NCBI GenBank assembly: GCA_001599975.1
Contig: BCIO01000002.1
Span: 1,871,883-1,935,882 of the forward strand
DNA length: 64,000 nucleotides
From: Cystobasidiopsis lactophilus
Lineage: Eukaryota; Basidiomycota; Agaricostilbomycetes; Agaricostilbales; Chionosphaeraceae
Reading direction: 5' to 3'
Shown: piece by piece, positions 1 through 10,463 of the stretch
Numbering within the stretch: the first letter of the stretch is position 1
Layout of the letters: the number at the start of each line of letters is the position of its first letter
The notes under the pieces: generated by a model
Seen by the model: the letters and a program-made list of their open reading frames with translations, nothing else
What the model was told of the DNA's origin: nothing
The model's database searches: none
Translations under genes and position numbers: made by a program

Positions 1-417
1 CTACCGGAGACCTGCTCGCGCTTCCCGGGGTTCCATCTTGAGGCGACTTGTCCTTGCCCAGATTCATGCGCAGGATGCTGGATCCCCTTCAGCAGGCTCT
101 ATCTCGCTTCGTTGTACAGCAGACAGCAGCGGCGGTGTACGGGAAAGGCAGCAGCGGCGGTTACGGGTTACGGACAAGGAGGAGCTCCCCCATGATATTG
201 TTGTGACGAGCTGGGGTCGTTGGGCCCCCCCTCTTCTCTGTCACTTTTCAATTTCAATGTGACAAGTGTCTGTGAAAGTTGGGAGAATCAACTTCCGAAC
301 TCGCGCCAAAACTGGACGTCGGCCTCATTTTCATGCGAGCGCGCCTTGCGCTGACGGCCCCGCATCCCCGACTTTCTTCAGTTCAACTCGGTTCTTCCAC
401 AAACCACGAAAACCAAG
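1..417. other. upstream region of the aldehyde dehydrogenase gene
   Basis: I see no supported gene here. It holds the 5' flank of the aldehyde dehydrogenase gene, including CAG/CGG-rich short runs around 115-165 and a C/T-rich stretch just before the start at 418. Short open frames lack any recognisable protein. Confidence 0.5.
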
Positions 418-2788
418 ATGGCTGCTCCTCAAATCACCCTTGACTTCTCCGAGTTCGGCTCCAAGGTGCCCAAGTCGACCTTCTCCGGCGGCGTGAGTGA
501 TGGCTTCCCCTTGGGCTGACGATGCTGGGGCCCCTTTAAAGTTTAAGCGATTCTCCACAGATCTTTATCAACAACGAGTTCAAGCCTGCTGCCAGGTATG
601 CGTTGTCGTTACTGTGGCGAGCCTTCAAAGTGCCGAACACCCGATGTCATGCAGCGGCAAGACTTTCGACGTCTACAACCCCTCGACTGGCAAAGTTGTG
701 TGAGCCGCCGTCACTTTGTCTGTCCAGCTGCCCTCTGCTTAACTTTCAAACCCGCTACAGTGCCAAGGTCGCAGAGGGCGACGCTAAGGATGTCGACCGA
801 GGTGAGGGATCCCCGTCGCTTGGCCGCGCGCTTCGCTTCGCTTCGCCTTACTAAGCATTTGCTCTCGCCAATAGCTGTCGAGGCCGCGCAGAAGGCTTTC
901 GACACCACCTGGGGCTTGAATGCCTCTGCCGCCACCCGCTCCAAGCTCATGCTTGACTTGGCCGATGCCATGGAGGCCAACATCGTGAGTTGCTGTCGAA
1001 ACGCAATGTCTGTGTGCTCCGGCCACTTTCAGTGTCGTTCTGGGGCCGAACGCCCTGCTTGTTGCAGCCCGAGCTGACAGTGGTCATGACCTAGGACGAG
1101 CTGGCCGCCATCGAGTCTTTGGACAACGGCAAATCTTTCCTCATCGCCAAGGTCGTTGACGTTACCAAGGCCATCGCCTGCATTCGCTACTACGGTGGTT
1201 GGGCCGACAAGATCCACGGCAAGACCATCGAGAGCGACGAGACCAAGCTGGTCTACACCCGTCACGAGCCCATCGGTGAGGAGTGACTTTGCAACTGCAA
1301 TCTAGCAGACTTTCTGACCATTTTTCTTTTGCCTTACAGGTGTTTGTGGCCAGATCATCCCCTGGAACTTCCCCATCCTCATGTTGGCGTGGAAGTGGGG
1401 TCCGGCTTTGGCCACGTAAGTCTTGCACATCCGCCGCGTTCAACACGTTCTCCACTCATCCAAATTACCCTGCAGTGGTAACACTATCGTCATGAAGACC
1501 GCGGAGCAGACCCCCTTGTCCGCTTTGAAGATGGCCGAGATCGCCTCCAAGATCTTCCCTCCCGGTGTCATCAACATCGTTTCCGGCTTCGGCGCCACTG
1601 CTGGCGCTGCCGTTGCCGGCCACATGAAGATTGACAAGGTTGCGTTCACTGGCAGCACCCTCGTCGGCCGTGCCATCATGAAGGCCGCTGCTTCCTCCAA
1701 CTTGAAGAAGGTTACCCTTGAGCTCGGCGGCAAGTCCCCTAACATCGTCTACGAAGACGCCGATGTCGAGGCTGCTGCTGGCTGGGCGTGCTTCGGCTTG
1801 TTCTTCAACCACGGCCAGTGCTGTGCTGCCGGCTCGCGCGTTTACGTCCAGTCCTCTGTGGTGAGTCCGCCTGCCCTTTGCGCGCACCCCGGGCGACAGT
1901 GTTCTAACTCTTGAGTGCTCGCAGTACGACCGCTTCATGAAGGTGTTCACCCAAAAGAGCCAGGCCCTCAAGGTCGGCAACCCCTTCTCGGAGGGCACCT
2001 TCCAAGGCCCCCAGGTCTCCCAGGTCCAGTTCGACCGCATCATGGGCTACATCAAGGCCGGCAAGGAGGAGGGCGCCAAGGCGCTGATTGGCGGCGAGCG
2101 CCATGGCACCGAGGGCTACTTCATCCAGCCCACCATCTTCACCGATGTCAAGCCTGACGCCAAGATCATGAAGGAGGAGATCTTTGGCCCTGTTGGTGAG
2201 CCCCCTTTCGACGTTTTTGTCTCTGGATCAAACGTCTCTGACACGTTTGACTGGGTGATAGTTGTCATTGCCAAGTTCGAGGACGAGGACGACCTGATCA
2301 AGCAGGCCAACGACTCTGTCTACGGCCTTGCAGCTGCCGTTCACTCCCAGAACATCAGCCGCGCTTTGAGGACCGCGCACAGGCTCAAGGCTGGCACCGT
2401 CTGGGGTAGGCCGTGACCTCCTCTCATGCCCGCCCACGAGGCTAATTCTTCCTTCCACAGTCAACTGCTACAACGAGTTCGACCACACCACCCCCTTCGG
2501 AGGCTACAAGGAGTCTGGCATTGGTCGCGAACTCGGCGAATACGCGCTCGAGAACTACGTGAGCTTCTCCGGTCCACGTCCACGTCCACCTGGCTCACAT
2601 CTGTGGCAAATCTTGGACCGAGGTGAAATCGGTGCAGTAAGCAGAACCCTCCTTGCTCTTTTGACTGCCCAAGCTGACGTCGCGCTTCTTTTCCGCAGTG
2701 TTCGCGTGAGTTACGAGTCGTCGTTGGATTGCATGTGCGCTTTGACTAACCCTCGTTGCAGCTTTCTGGCTCGGCTCCCTTGGTCTAA
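418..2788 (+). CDS. NAD(P)+ aldehyde dehydrogenase (ALDH superfamily), 14 exons
   Basis: Oxidises aldehydes to acids with NAD(P)+; in fungi this class makes acetate from acetaldehyde in cytosol or mitochondria. The spliced protein carries the family marks: IIPWNFP (cofactor site), [17 protein letters not shown] with the general-base Glu, and GQCC with the nucleophile Cys, then EEIFGPV and PFGGYKESG near the end. The start follows a short A-rich leader (AACCAAG-ATG) and opens with [14 protein letters not shown]. Thirteen short introns are needed. The 3' end is reached only through a 14-base exon (2623-2636) and a 7-base exon (2699-2705), which give a tail reading [15 protein letters not shown], typical of the family. 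No clear mitochondrial presequence is visible, so a cytosolic enzyme is inferred. Confidence 0.93.
2623..2636 (+). other. 14-base microexon in aldehyde dehydrogenase
   Basis: Bounded by an acceptor GACCGAG and a strong donor GTAAGC. It encodes V-K-S-V plus the first two bases of a His codon completed by the next exon. The phase fits both neighbours and restores the conserved C-terminus. Confidence 0.75.
2699..2705 (+). other. 7-base microexon in aldehyde dehydrogenase
   Basis: TGTTCGC lies between the acceptor TTCCGCAG and the donor GTGAGT. It completes His and adds V-R, joining VKSV to LSGSAPLV. Skipping it changes the frame of the last exon. Confidence 0.75.
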
Positions 2789-3012
2789 ATCATGCGACTC
2801 ACCAACGTGTACCAAAATTGAAATGGAAATTCTTGCATACACTCGAATTCAAAGCGGGCCCACTACATAGAAACGGTGTGCCGGCCTAGCCAACCCAGAT
2901 GAAAGCGAAGTCTTCCCCCAACCGTGACCCCGTGAGATTTTGCGCTACGTATTGCATGCGTGCCACTGCGCGCTTGGCTTCTGTAGTGTCCGCCATCAAA
3001 CCAGCTGCGCCA

Positions 3013-4930
3013 ATGTCGAAGGAGCGAGTGGCCATCATCGGTTCGTCGCTCCCTATTGCCCCCAAGGCCCTCAATTTGAACCCCAATCGCTCTCATAGGC
3101 TCTGGTAACTGGTGAGTGTCCCTCTTCAAAGGTCAAATGGACGCACCTCTGATCCTGGTGGGAGCGCAGGGGCTCGGCAAGTTCTGGCTCTTGTCGTGCC
3201 CGCACAAGGATTGGGGCGTGAACGCTCCCTTTACAGGCCGTGGCCATCATCGTTGGCCAGAACGTCAAGAAATACCCTGACCAGTTTGACGCGCATGTTC
3301 CAATATGGGTCTTTGACGAGAAAGTGTACGCTCGAGAGTAAAGCCGTTCCATGGTGCCTCAACTCAGTTCATGGACAGAGAGGGCCGCTCCTTGGTCGAG
3401 CTATTCAATGAGAAGCACGAGAACGTCAAGTATCTGCCAGGTCGCCAGATTCCAGAGTGGGTGCACTGCCAGTCCATTGGCTCCACAACTGAACCCAATA
3501 CGTTGCACAGGAACGTCGTGGCTACTGGCAACCTGGTCGAAGCGGCGAAGGATGCCACCGCGTTGATATTTGTGATGCCTCACCAGGTAGGCGCGTTACT
3601 ATCTTCCAAGATGAACGGGGCGTGCTGAACACTTTTCCCAAAGTTCATCCCGAGGACGTGCGCCACTTTGAAAGGCCACCTCACCCAACAGCACCGCGTC
3701 AAAGCCATCTCTCTGGCCAAGGTGAGCTTTTCGTTCCCCAAGCGAGCTGTGCCTCATCGCCACAATAGGGTGTCGACATTTCCGACAACAGCATTTCCAT
3801 CTTTGCCGACCAGATCGAGAGAGAGCTGGGCTGCAGCACGTCTGCTTTGAGTGGCGCCAATATTGCCAACGAGAGTAAGCTGTTGTTGCAGTGGGCGGAG
3901 AACGCAGGCCTTACACGAGTGCTCTCAGTCGCAGATGGCGACTTCTCTGAGACCACGGTCGGCTACAGGAGGAAGGAAGACGGCGAGATGTGGGGCGAAT
4001 GAAGTTCTCTGTGGTCGAACCGGCAGCTGACGCATCCAGGACAGGTGGAAAACGCTCTTCAACACCAGCCAATTCCGCGTGTCTCTGATTGACGACGTTG
4101 CCGGCGTTTCGCTCTGCGGGGCTCTCAAGAAGTGAGCCGAGAGCTGACAGTGCCCTAGAGCAGCAGGACTGATGCGGTTTGCAGCATCGTTGCGATCGCT
4201 GCCGGATTCTGCGATGGCCTGGGGTGAGTGGCAACACGACCTACTCGGTCCACTCCATTCTGACTTGAAAATCAGCTGGGGAAGCAATTCCAAAGGTGAG
4301 ACTTTGTTGTATTCTGTGAGGTGCGCTAATAACTCATGGCCGGTAAAGCGGCCATCATGCGCATCGGCCTGTTGGAAATGAAGCGTTTCTCTCAAGAATT
4401 CTTCGACGGCGTCAAGGACGACACTTTTGTTTCAGAGGTCTGTGAATCCATCCTCACTCCCAGCCGGGTAAGAATGCCGAGACATCAACAATAGAGCTGC
4501 GGTGTGGCCGACCTCATCACCACTTGTAGGCCAGGCAGGTTTTGTTCCCGTGGGTTCACTCTGAACGTCTGCACAGGCATTGGCGGGCGCAACCGAAAAT
4601 GCGCAGAGGCTTTTGTCAAGACCAAGAAGGTGGGTGTCTCTTCATGTTGCTGTAAGAAACCTTTGCCCAAGCAGAGCGTCGTCCACACAGCCCTTCAGCC
4701 AGCTGGAGGAAGAGATTTTGAACGGACAGAAGCTGCAAGGCACCGAGGTGGGTGTTTGATCAAGCCTCGAGACCCTACCAGAGACTGACATAGGCCAGCA
4801 ATAGACGTCGAAGGAGGTTTACGAGTTCCTTAAGGGCAAGGGCCGCGTGGACGCCTACCCGCTGTTCAAGGCGGTCTACGAGATCTCGTTCAACAGCTTC
4901 CCCGTGGAGAAGCTGACCTCAATGCTGTGA
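3013..4930 (+). CDS. GPD1: NAD+-dependent glycerol-3-phosphate dehydrogenase
   Basis: Reduces dihydroxyacetone phosphate to glycerol-3-phosphate with NADH; it feeds glycerol (osmolyte, redox balance) and phospholipid synthesis. The protein starts [19 protein letters not shown] with the NAD-binding GxGxxG loop, then HENVKYLPG, a FVMPHQF block, [12 protein letters not shown] with the catalytic Lys, and [14 protein letters not shown] before a TSML end. It is split into about 17 exons over roughly 350 codons, including exons of 13, 7 and 20 bases and one GC-AG intron. It ends 83 bp from the convergent Rpb11 gene. No N-terminal targeting peptide is seen, which fits the cytosolic form. Confidence 0.94.
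3099..3111 (+). other. 13-base exon 2 of GPD1
   Basis: GCTCTGGTAACTG between the acceptor TCATAG and the donor GTGAGT. It encodes G-S-G-N and part of W of the dinucleotide-binding loop and fits both phases. Confidence 0.8.
3170..3176 (+). other. 7-base microexon 3 of GPD1
   Basis: GGGCTCG follows the acceptor GAGCGCAG and is followed by a GCAAGT donor. It completes Trp and adds G-S, giving the family sequence GSGNWGSA. Without it the next exon (A-V-A-I-I-V-G-Q-N) is out of frame. Confidence 0.8.
3177..3236 (+). other. GC-AG intron in GPD1
   Basis: A 60-base intron with donor GCAAGT and acceptor TTTACAG. No GT donor nearby keeps the conserved frame. Confidence 0.75.
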
Positions 4931-5013
4931 TGGGTGGGCTTGGGATCGTGGGTGGTTTGGAATTACAATTTGGTTTTTACATGCGCGCGCCGCCTTTGGG
5001 CTCTGCCCGTCTT

Positions 5014-5499
5014 CTAGCTGTAGTCGTCAAAGTTGTCGTCCTGCGTCGTGCGCACACGCGAAGCGAGCGTCGAGAACTTCTCTTTGAGCGTGAGGAGCAG
5101 GGACAGCAGGTGCAGGCACGCCTCGTCGAGCGCCTGCCACGGCGTGACGGAGCCGTCTGTTTGGACCGAGAGCACGAAGCGGGGCTCCAAAGGGTGCGGG
5201 ACTTTGTAGCCAGCAAAGTGGACGGCGGGGTTGAGGAGCAGTTGGCTGGGCGCCAAACCAATATGAGCGCCCGCATCCGCCAAAGGGAGGGAGCGCCACT
5301 CACGCTTTGAGCATCCCGGCCAAGGTGTGGTCCTCTTTGTTGAACGTGAACGTGGCCGAGTTGGGTATTTTGGTGTCCTCTACGACCTCGACCCTGCAAG
5401 AGCAAGCTCAGCTCGACATCTCCGGCCGAAGTTGAGAGCGCCACACTTTTTCTCATCTTCCCCCAAAAGGTAGGACCACGTCGGAGGAGGCGCGTTCAT
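5014..5499 (-). CDS. RPB11: RNA polymerase II subunit Rpb11
   Basis: Small subunit that pairs with Rpb3 in the polymerase II assembly platform. Three exons give MNAPPPTWSYLLGEDEKK, then the conserved SATFTFNKEDHTLAGMLK block and NPAVHFAGYKVPHPLEPRFV, the signature of the Rpb11/alpha-N dimerisation fold. It ends with an acidic DDNFDDYS tail. The length, about 130 residues, fits the family. The gene ends 83 bp from the convergent GPD1 stop and starts about 620 bp from the divergent uL15 gene. Confidence 0.93.
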
Positions 5500-6123
5500 C
5501 CTGAATCAAGCACGGGCAGAGTCAGCATCCGCCGACTCCTTTTCACTCGAAACCAGGGCATGGAGGAAGGCGGGAAAGGTTCATATAAACGAGATTCACA
5601 AAAATTGGCATCCTCAGAGTCGAAACTAGGCGGATTGACAGATTAAATGGTTATTGGGTTGTAATCATGCTAGTGCCGGGGACGAGACGGGGAAGCTTGG
5701 GGAAGGCACTAACGCTGCGAACCAGGCGGTGAGGGAGAAGCCCTCTGCTCAGGCGAGTGCGACGGCCGCCAACCAGCAGCAAACCAAGTCCTCTCTGCTT
5801 GGCTGGACTCCGGTGCTGTCTTGCGGTTGATCGAGACCAGCACACGCAGGTAGAGTTCCGAGCCCTGTCGTTGTGCGAGAGCAAGGGCAGACGAAAGCTG
5901 GTGGCCTGCAAAGTGAGCGTCGGGAATCGGGCCAGTGGTCTACACGGGAAGTCTCTTTGCACACAGAGTTGAAACAGACAGAAACAAAGGGGAAGAAGAG
6001 GGGAGGGGAGAGGGAAGGCGAGAGCGCGGGAGATGTGAAGGACCACAGGTCGTTTCCAGAAATGAGAGCCAAACTAGGCCACCCTCCCCTTTCTCTTCTC
6101 TCCCTTCTGCGAACTCTGCAAAG
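5500..6123. other. shared 5' region of RPB11 and the uL15 gene
   Basis: This is the roughly 620-bp divergent interval between the two starts. It contains purine-rich (5985-6035) and pyrimidine-rich (6082-6110) tracts. No additional gene is supported. Confidence 0.5.
6082..6110 (+). promoter_or_regulatory. pyrimidine-rich tract just upstream of the uL15 start
   Basis: A nearly pure C/T run ends about 14 bases before the ATG at 6124. Such tracts are common at transcription starts of ribosomal protein genes. A role in initiation or translation control is inferred from position. Confidence 0.4.
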
Positions 6124-6810
<687 letters not shown>

Positions 6811-6952
6811 ACGGGGCATGCGTTCTGGGGCTTTTTTCTTTCGTGTTCTCTCACAGCCCGTGAAACCTGCGCTTTCTTTTCCTCTTTCCACCTTGCATTC
6901 TCGTTGCTGGTCACCCGTGACGAGCTTTCATTTTCGGATCCCACCGTCGTTG

Positions 6953-8001
6953 CTACAAAGCCTTGAGCCGCTGGGCCTGCTTCTCCCTTAAACTGCTCTT
7001 GCCCGTGTAGGCCAACACGAGGCCGGCCGCCGCAAAGATTGGCAAGATGGTCAGCAGTTTGACCTGCACCCAGTAGGCGAGGATGAGGCCTTCGAAGCCG
7101 ACCAGGCAGAGCAGGAAGCTGAGGCTCTGAGGCGAAAGCCCTTGGGTGGGCAGTTGACCCTTGATTTGAGAGACCTGCGCGCGCGGCACCGTGAGAACGT
7201 GAAAGAGAGAGTAGTTCAGAGAAGAAGGGGCATATACCAGGAAGAGCAGAAGCACTGCGGGCGGGCCAGCGACGGCGACGCTGCCCGCGATGCCAATTGC
7301 CAACCCCCTGCCAGTCTCGACAGCGTGAAACGTCCACACTTTCTCCTCTTGCCGCCTAAACTTTTCCACCTCCCACTCCTTTGGCGCCTTGAGCAGCTGC
7401 TGCGCCTCCTCGTCTCGCGCCGCTGAAAGCACGTCGCTGGCAAAGGAGAACGTGCCAAAGGGCACGACGAGCTGCTGTGCTGGCTCTTTCACGTCGCCTG
7501 ACGCTGCTTTGAGGCTGTACGCGACTCGGTTTTGGGGGCCAAGCGAGAGCCGGAGGAGGTCCAAGGGCGCCCTTGCCAGTTCCATCTCCAGCTTGAGGGA
7601 GATGCTGCCTTTGGCCGGCCGAATGCGAACAGGCACAGGGAAGGAGGAAGTTTGGGTCTCGAACATGAGGACGGCGTGGTGGACAGCGGGAGAGGAAGAG
7701 GCGTCCAGAGTGCAGGCCAGCTTCAAGGTCGTGTCCAGCGAGAGCTGCAGCGGCTCCTGCTTTTCCGCGGCCGACTGGATCTGAGCATATCCCTCGACCC
7801 TAGAAACGAGCGAGTTAGATCCAAACGGAAGCGCATGAGCAGAATACCAGCTCACAAAGTGGTCCGCAGCGTCACGTCGGTCGAGGTCTTGACGGCTTGC
7901 AGCTTGCAGGAGGTGAAGCCTTCTTTGAAAGACGCTGCTCGGGCAACTTCTAATGAGCTTATCAGGCCTAAGAACCCGGCGAGGCCGAAAGAAAGGCGCA
8001 T
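6953..8001 (-). CDS. SWP1: oligosaccharyltransferase subunit Swp1 / ribophorin II
   Basis: Subunit of the ER complex that transfers the glycan to Asn in N-glycosylation. The start at 8001 gives a clean signal peptide (MRLSFGLAGFLGLISSLEVARA), a long lumenal beta-rich part, and three C-terminal membrane segments ending LAYTGKSSLREKQAQRLKAL, as in ribophorin II. An upstream in-frame start at 8056 would bury the signal peptide and is less likely. Two introns are seen, near 7801-7852 and at 7175-7237. The second is 63 bases long, a multiple of three, and has no stop, so retention would add 21 residues next to the first C-terminal helix. Confidence 0.8.
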
Positions 8002-8156
8002 TCTCAAAGATCGTCTGCCGTCGTCCCGGCGAAAGAAACAGTTCGCAGGCTTGCATAAATTCTTTCCGTGCGATTCATCTCCAGTTGATAGGTATAAGTC
8101 AAAGGCCAGTTACGGTTCATCGACTAGATTACACAGCGCTCGACATTGTCCGAGTG

Positions 8157-8525
8157 ATGGAGCAGCCCCCTCGCATCAACGACCGATCTGAACCAACTGC
8201 AAGCGCATTCATGGCTACGCAATCCATCCCAAGAGCTCAAGCAGGTGAAGAGCCCAGTAGTAACCCCGCTGCCTTGCGTTGGTGACTTAAGGTGAGCAGG
8301 ACAGGCCTCCGAGCAGCTGATGGCGCACAGGGTGTCGGCCCAAAGCGACGGACTCGTACAGCCTTCATAGAGCAACAAGCTTGGCTTCAAGCAAGTAGAA
8401 GGGCTGGAAGGATCTCATTAGCGAGTCTGCTGGTTGGTCATCAAATTGGAAACTCACTGGGGGAGATGACCGCGAGAACTTCTGGAAGCGCGCTTTTTCC
8501 CACCGAGGAGAATGTAACGCGGTGA
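8157..8525 (+). CDS. possible small spliced gene, unknown product
   Basis: An ATG at 8157 opens MEQPPRINDRSEP; removing a short intron from the GTGAAG donor at about 8245 joins it to a frame running to the stop at 8525 (ending GSALFPTEENVTR). The product of about 100 residues has a basic, weakly hydrophobic middle (RRAGRISLASLLVG) and no family I recognise. It sits between the starts of SWP1 and the end of the mL59 gene, where a promoter alone would also be plausible. Confidence 0.25.
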
Positions 8526-8560
8526 CAGCTGAGATGGAGTGGAAGACGCAAGGAAAAGGA

Positions 8561-9272
8561 TTAAAAAGGCAGAGCCGGTCGACGCTTTGCTTTGGTTTCC
8601 GCTTGAACCTAAACGAATCGACGTTAAGTCTCAGCATTAGATGACACCAATCGAAGACAACAGATCAGGCCGTACCTTCTTGAACTCGGCCAGCTGGGAG
8701 TCCATCTTGGTCAGCCGGCGCTGCACCTCGTCCTTCCTCGCCGTCCTCTCTGCCTCCCATTTATGCCCTTTGAACGCCTTGGATCCATCAGGCCCCAAGT
8801 ACCTGCCCTTGTACGGCCCTCGCTGTGCCAGGTAGCTGAACATTTGGTCCTTTGGCCACGCCTTGGCTGGCGACGAAGGAGAGGCGGCTGGCGGCCAGTG
8901 GCTTTTGGCCAGCTCCAACAGCGTATTCGTCTCGTCCAGCGAGCTCAAGCGGGCCTCTTCCCTCGCCAACAGCCTCTCCGCCTTCCCTTTGGGCCCCTCG
9001 GGCAAGGCAAAGTCCCTGCCAAAGTTTGAGGCGACGAACAGCTTTTTCCACACTCGCCGCCCGATCCTGGGCCGCCGCCACTTGTTCGTGCCCGGGATTT
9101 TGGTGGGAAGGAAAGGAGAGGGTTTGGTTGCGAGGGCGGCGGCGTCTGCTGGGGCAGGGAGGCGCGGGTGATGGGGCGAAATGCGAATGGGCGCGGAGGG
9201 CGAGTTGTTCTGCCTGGCAATGAACCGCAGCAGCTGGCCTTCCTGGTTGGCCACTCTCCTTGCAGCAGCCAT
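8561..9272 (-). CDS. MRPL25: mitochondrial large-subunit ribosomal protein mL59 family
   Basis: The protein opens MAAARRVANQEGQLLRFIAR and contains a FLPTKIPGTNKWRRPRIGRR block, which resembles the conserved NPFLPHKNPKTGKWHPP block of fungal mL59 (yeast Mrpl25), followed by a QRGPYKGRYLGPDG stretch. A single intron near the 3' end (GTACGG donor, GTTTAG acceptor) replaces the apparent stop and gives a short basic end, VQAETKAKRRPALPF. The basic, coiled character suits a mitoribosome protein. Assignment rests on the motif block and is moderately sure. Confidence 0.65.
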
Positions 9273-9580
9273 GATCTAGAGAGAAGTGGGTGAAGAGGCC
9301 GTAAAGTTTTGTAGCGAAGCGTTGTCCGAGCTCAAGAAAGGATCAGGCGAAGTGAGTGTCAAGTGGTTTGCCCAATTGTGTGGGTTCTGCCGACATCGGC
9401 CATTAAATTTTGATGCTTCGTGAAGTAGTACAAGTGTGATTGCCCCCCAGGCTTTACAGTGCCCCCGATTTCCAGCTCTCTAAACTCCTCTAAATGTGTG
9501 AATCGCCAAATCCCAAAACGAAAAGGAAGGGTGAGTGGCGTGTTTTATGCCCTGCCGACGTCTGATCAAGGAAGACAAGA
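9273..9580. other. short intergenic stretch
   Basis: About 300 bp between the mL59 start and the end of the next minus-strand gene. Nothing recognisable. Confidence 0.4.
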
Positions 9581-10463
9581 TCAGAATCTTTGAACGACAG
9601 ATGGGAAAGAGAAGAGCGACGCACAGAGAGCGATGATCTTAATGAAGGCGCGGTTCATCGTCTTGGCCTCGGCAGAGAAGCGAGAGTGGAAGTCGGTGTC
9701 CCAGTTGGCGATCGTACGGTAAAAGCACTGCAGGATCCAGTCGGTGAGACGAGCAAAGGAAACAGTAAGAGGAATGGTCAACGAACCGACACGGCATTCT
9801 TCATGAGCTTCATGGCCTTGACCAAGTCGGCAGAGTTGGCCTGGCAAGTCGCCAAGTCGCGGTCGCACGCATCTGTCAAAGCTGCCAAAGAATCACCCAA
9901 GTTGTTGGTGAACTGGTGGGTGGCATAAGGTTCGCGATTAGAAGTTGAAACACAAAAGTGGCAAAAGGACAACGCACCAGCTTGGCATGGTTCATGATGA
10001 TGCGGTTTTGGCGCGACGACAGGTAGCCGACCTTGAAGGGGTCGGGGTCTGTGTATGAACAAGGTCAGAGATCGGACCGAGGGCCGGGAGAGGGACGGAA
10101 GAACACGCACAGGCAGCGACCGCAGCCTCCATGTACGCTGTTGCGTCGTTGATGTCCTCAATGGTGACCACGCCGGACGGGTCGTCATCGGAGAGGGCGA
10201 TCTCTGTCAAGTTAACAAGCTTTGCCTCAATGGTTACCTGGATGTTAGAGATGTCCGCAAAGCTTTGCGCAGGAGTCGGCTTCGAGCCACGCTTGTGCAA
10301 GGCTGCTGCGGCTGGACCCTGTGCGTGCCATGTCAGCCCTGTGGACAAGGGAAGGCTGGTCCTGAGGGAGACGACGCACTCTTCTTTCCTTGGTTAATGC
10401 CGCCGACGCCACGGAGGACGACAGCACGAGGGCGACGACGGAAGCTTGGAAGAAGGACTTCAT
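9581..10463 (-). CDS. small secreted helical protein, unknown function
   Basis: The start at 10463 gives a typical signal peptide (MKSFFQASVVALVLSSSVASA), followed after an intron by an Ala-rich piece and a Kex2-like LHKR site. The mature part is predicted mainly helical: SFADISNIQVTIEAKLVNL, then GYLSSRQNRIIMNHAK, then NLGDSLAALTDACDRDLATC and a final exon ending VVQRF. Five or more exons are needed and the last splice is uncertain. The size and layout recall HsbA-like fungal secreted proteins, but I cannot confirm that family. It is divergent from another secreted-protein gene 1.4 kb away. Confidence 0.6.

Noticed and set aside
2637-2642. TAA at 2638 as the stop of aldehyde dehydrogenase
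   Set aside because: It would end the protein right after LENY; the GTAAGC here works as a strong donor and the two following small exons give the normal family C-terminus.
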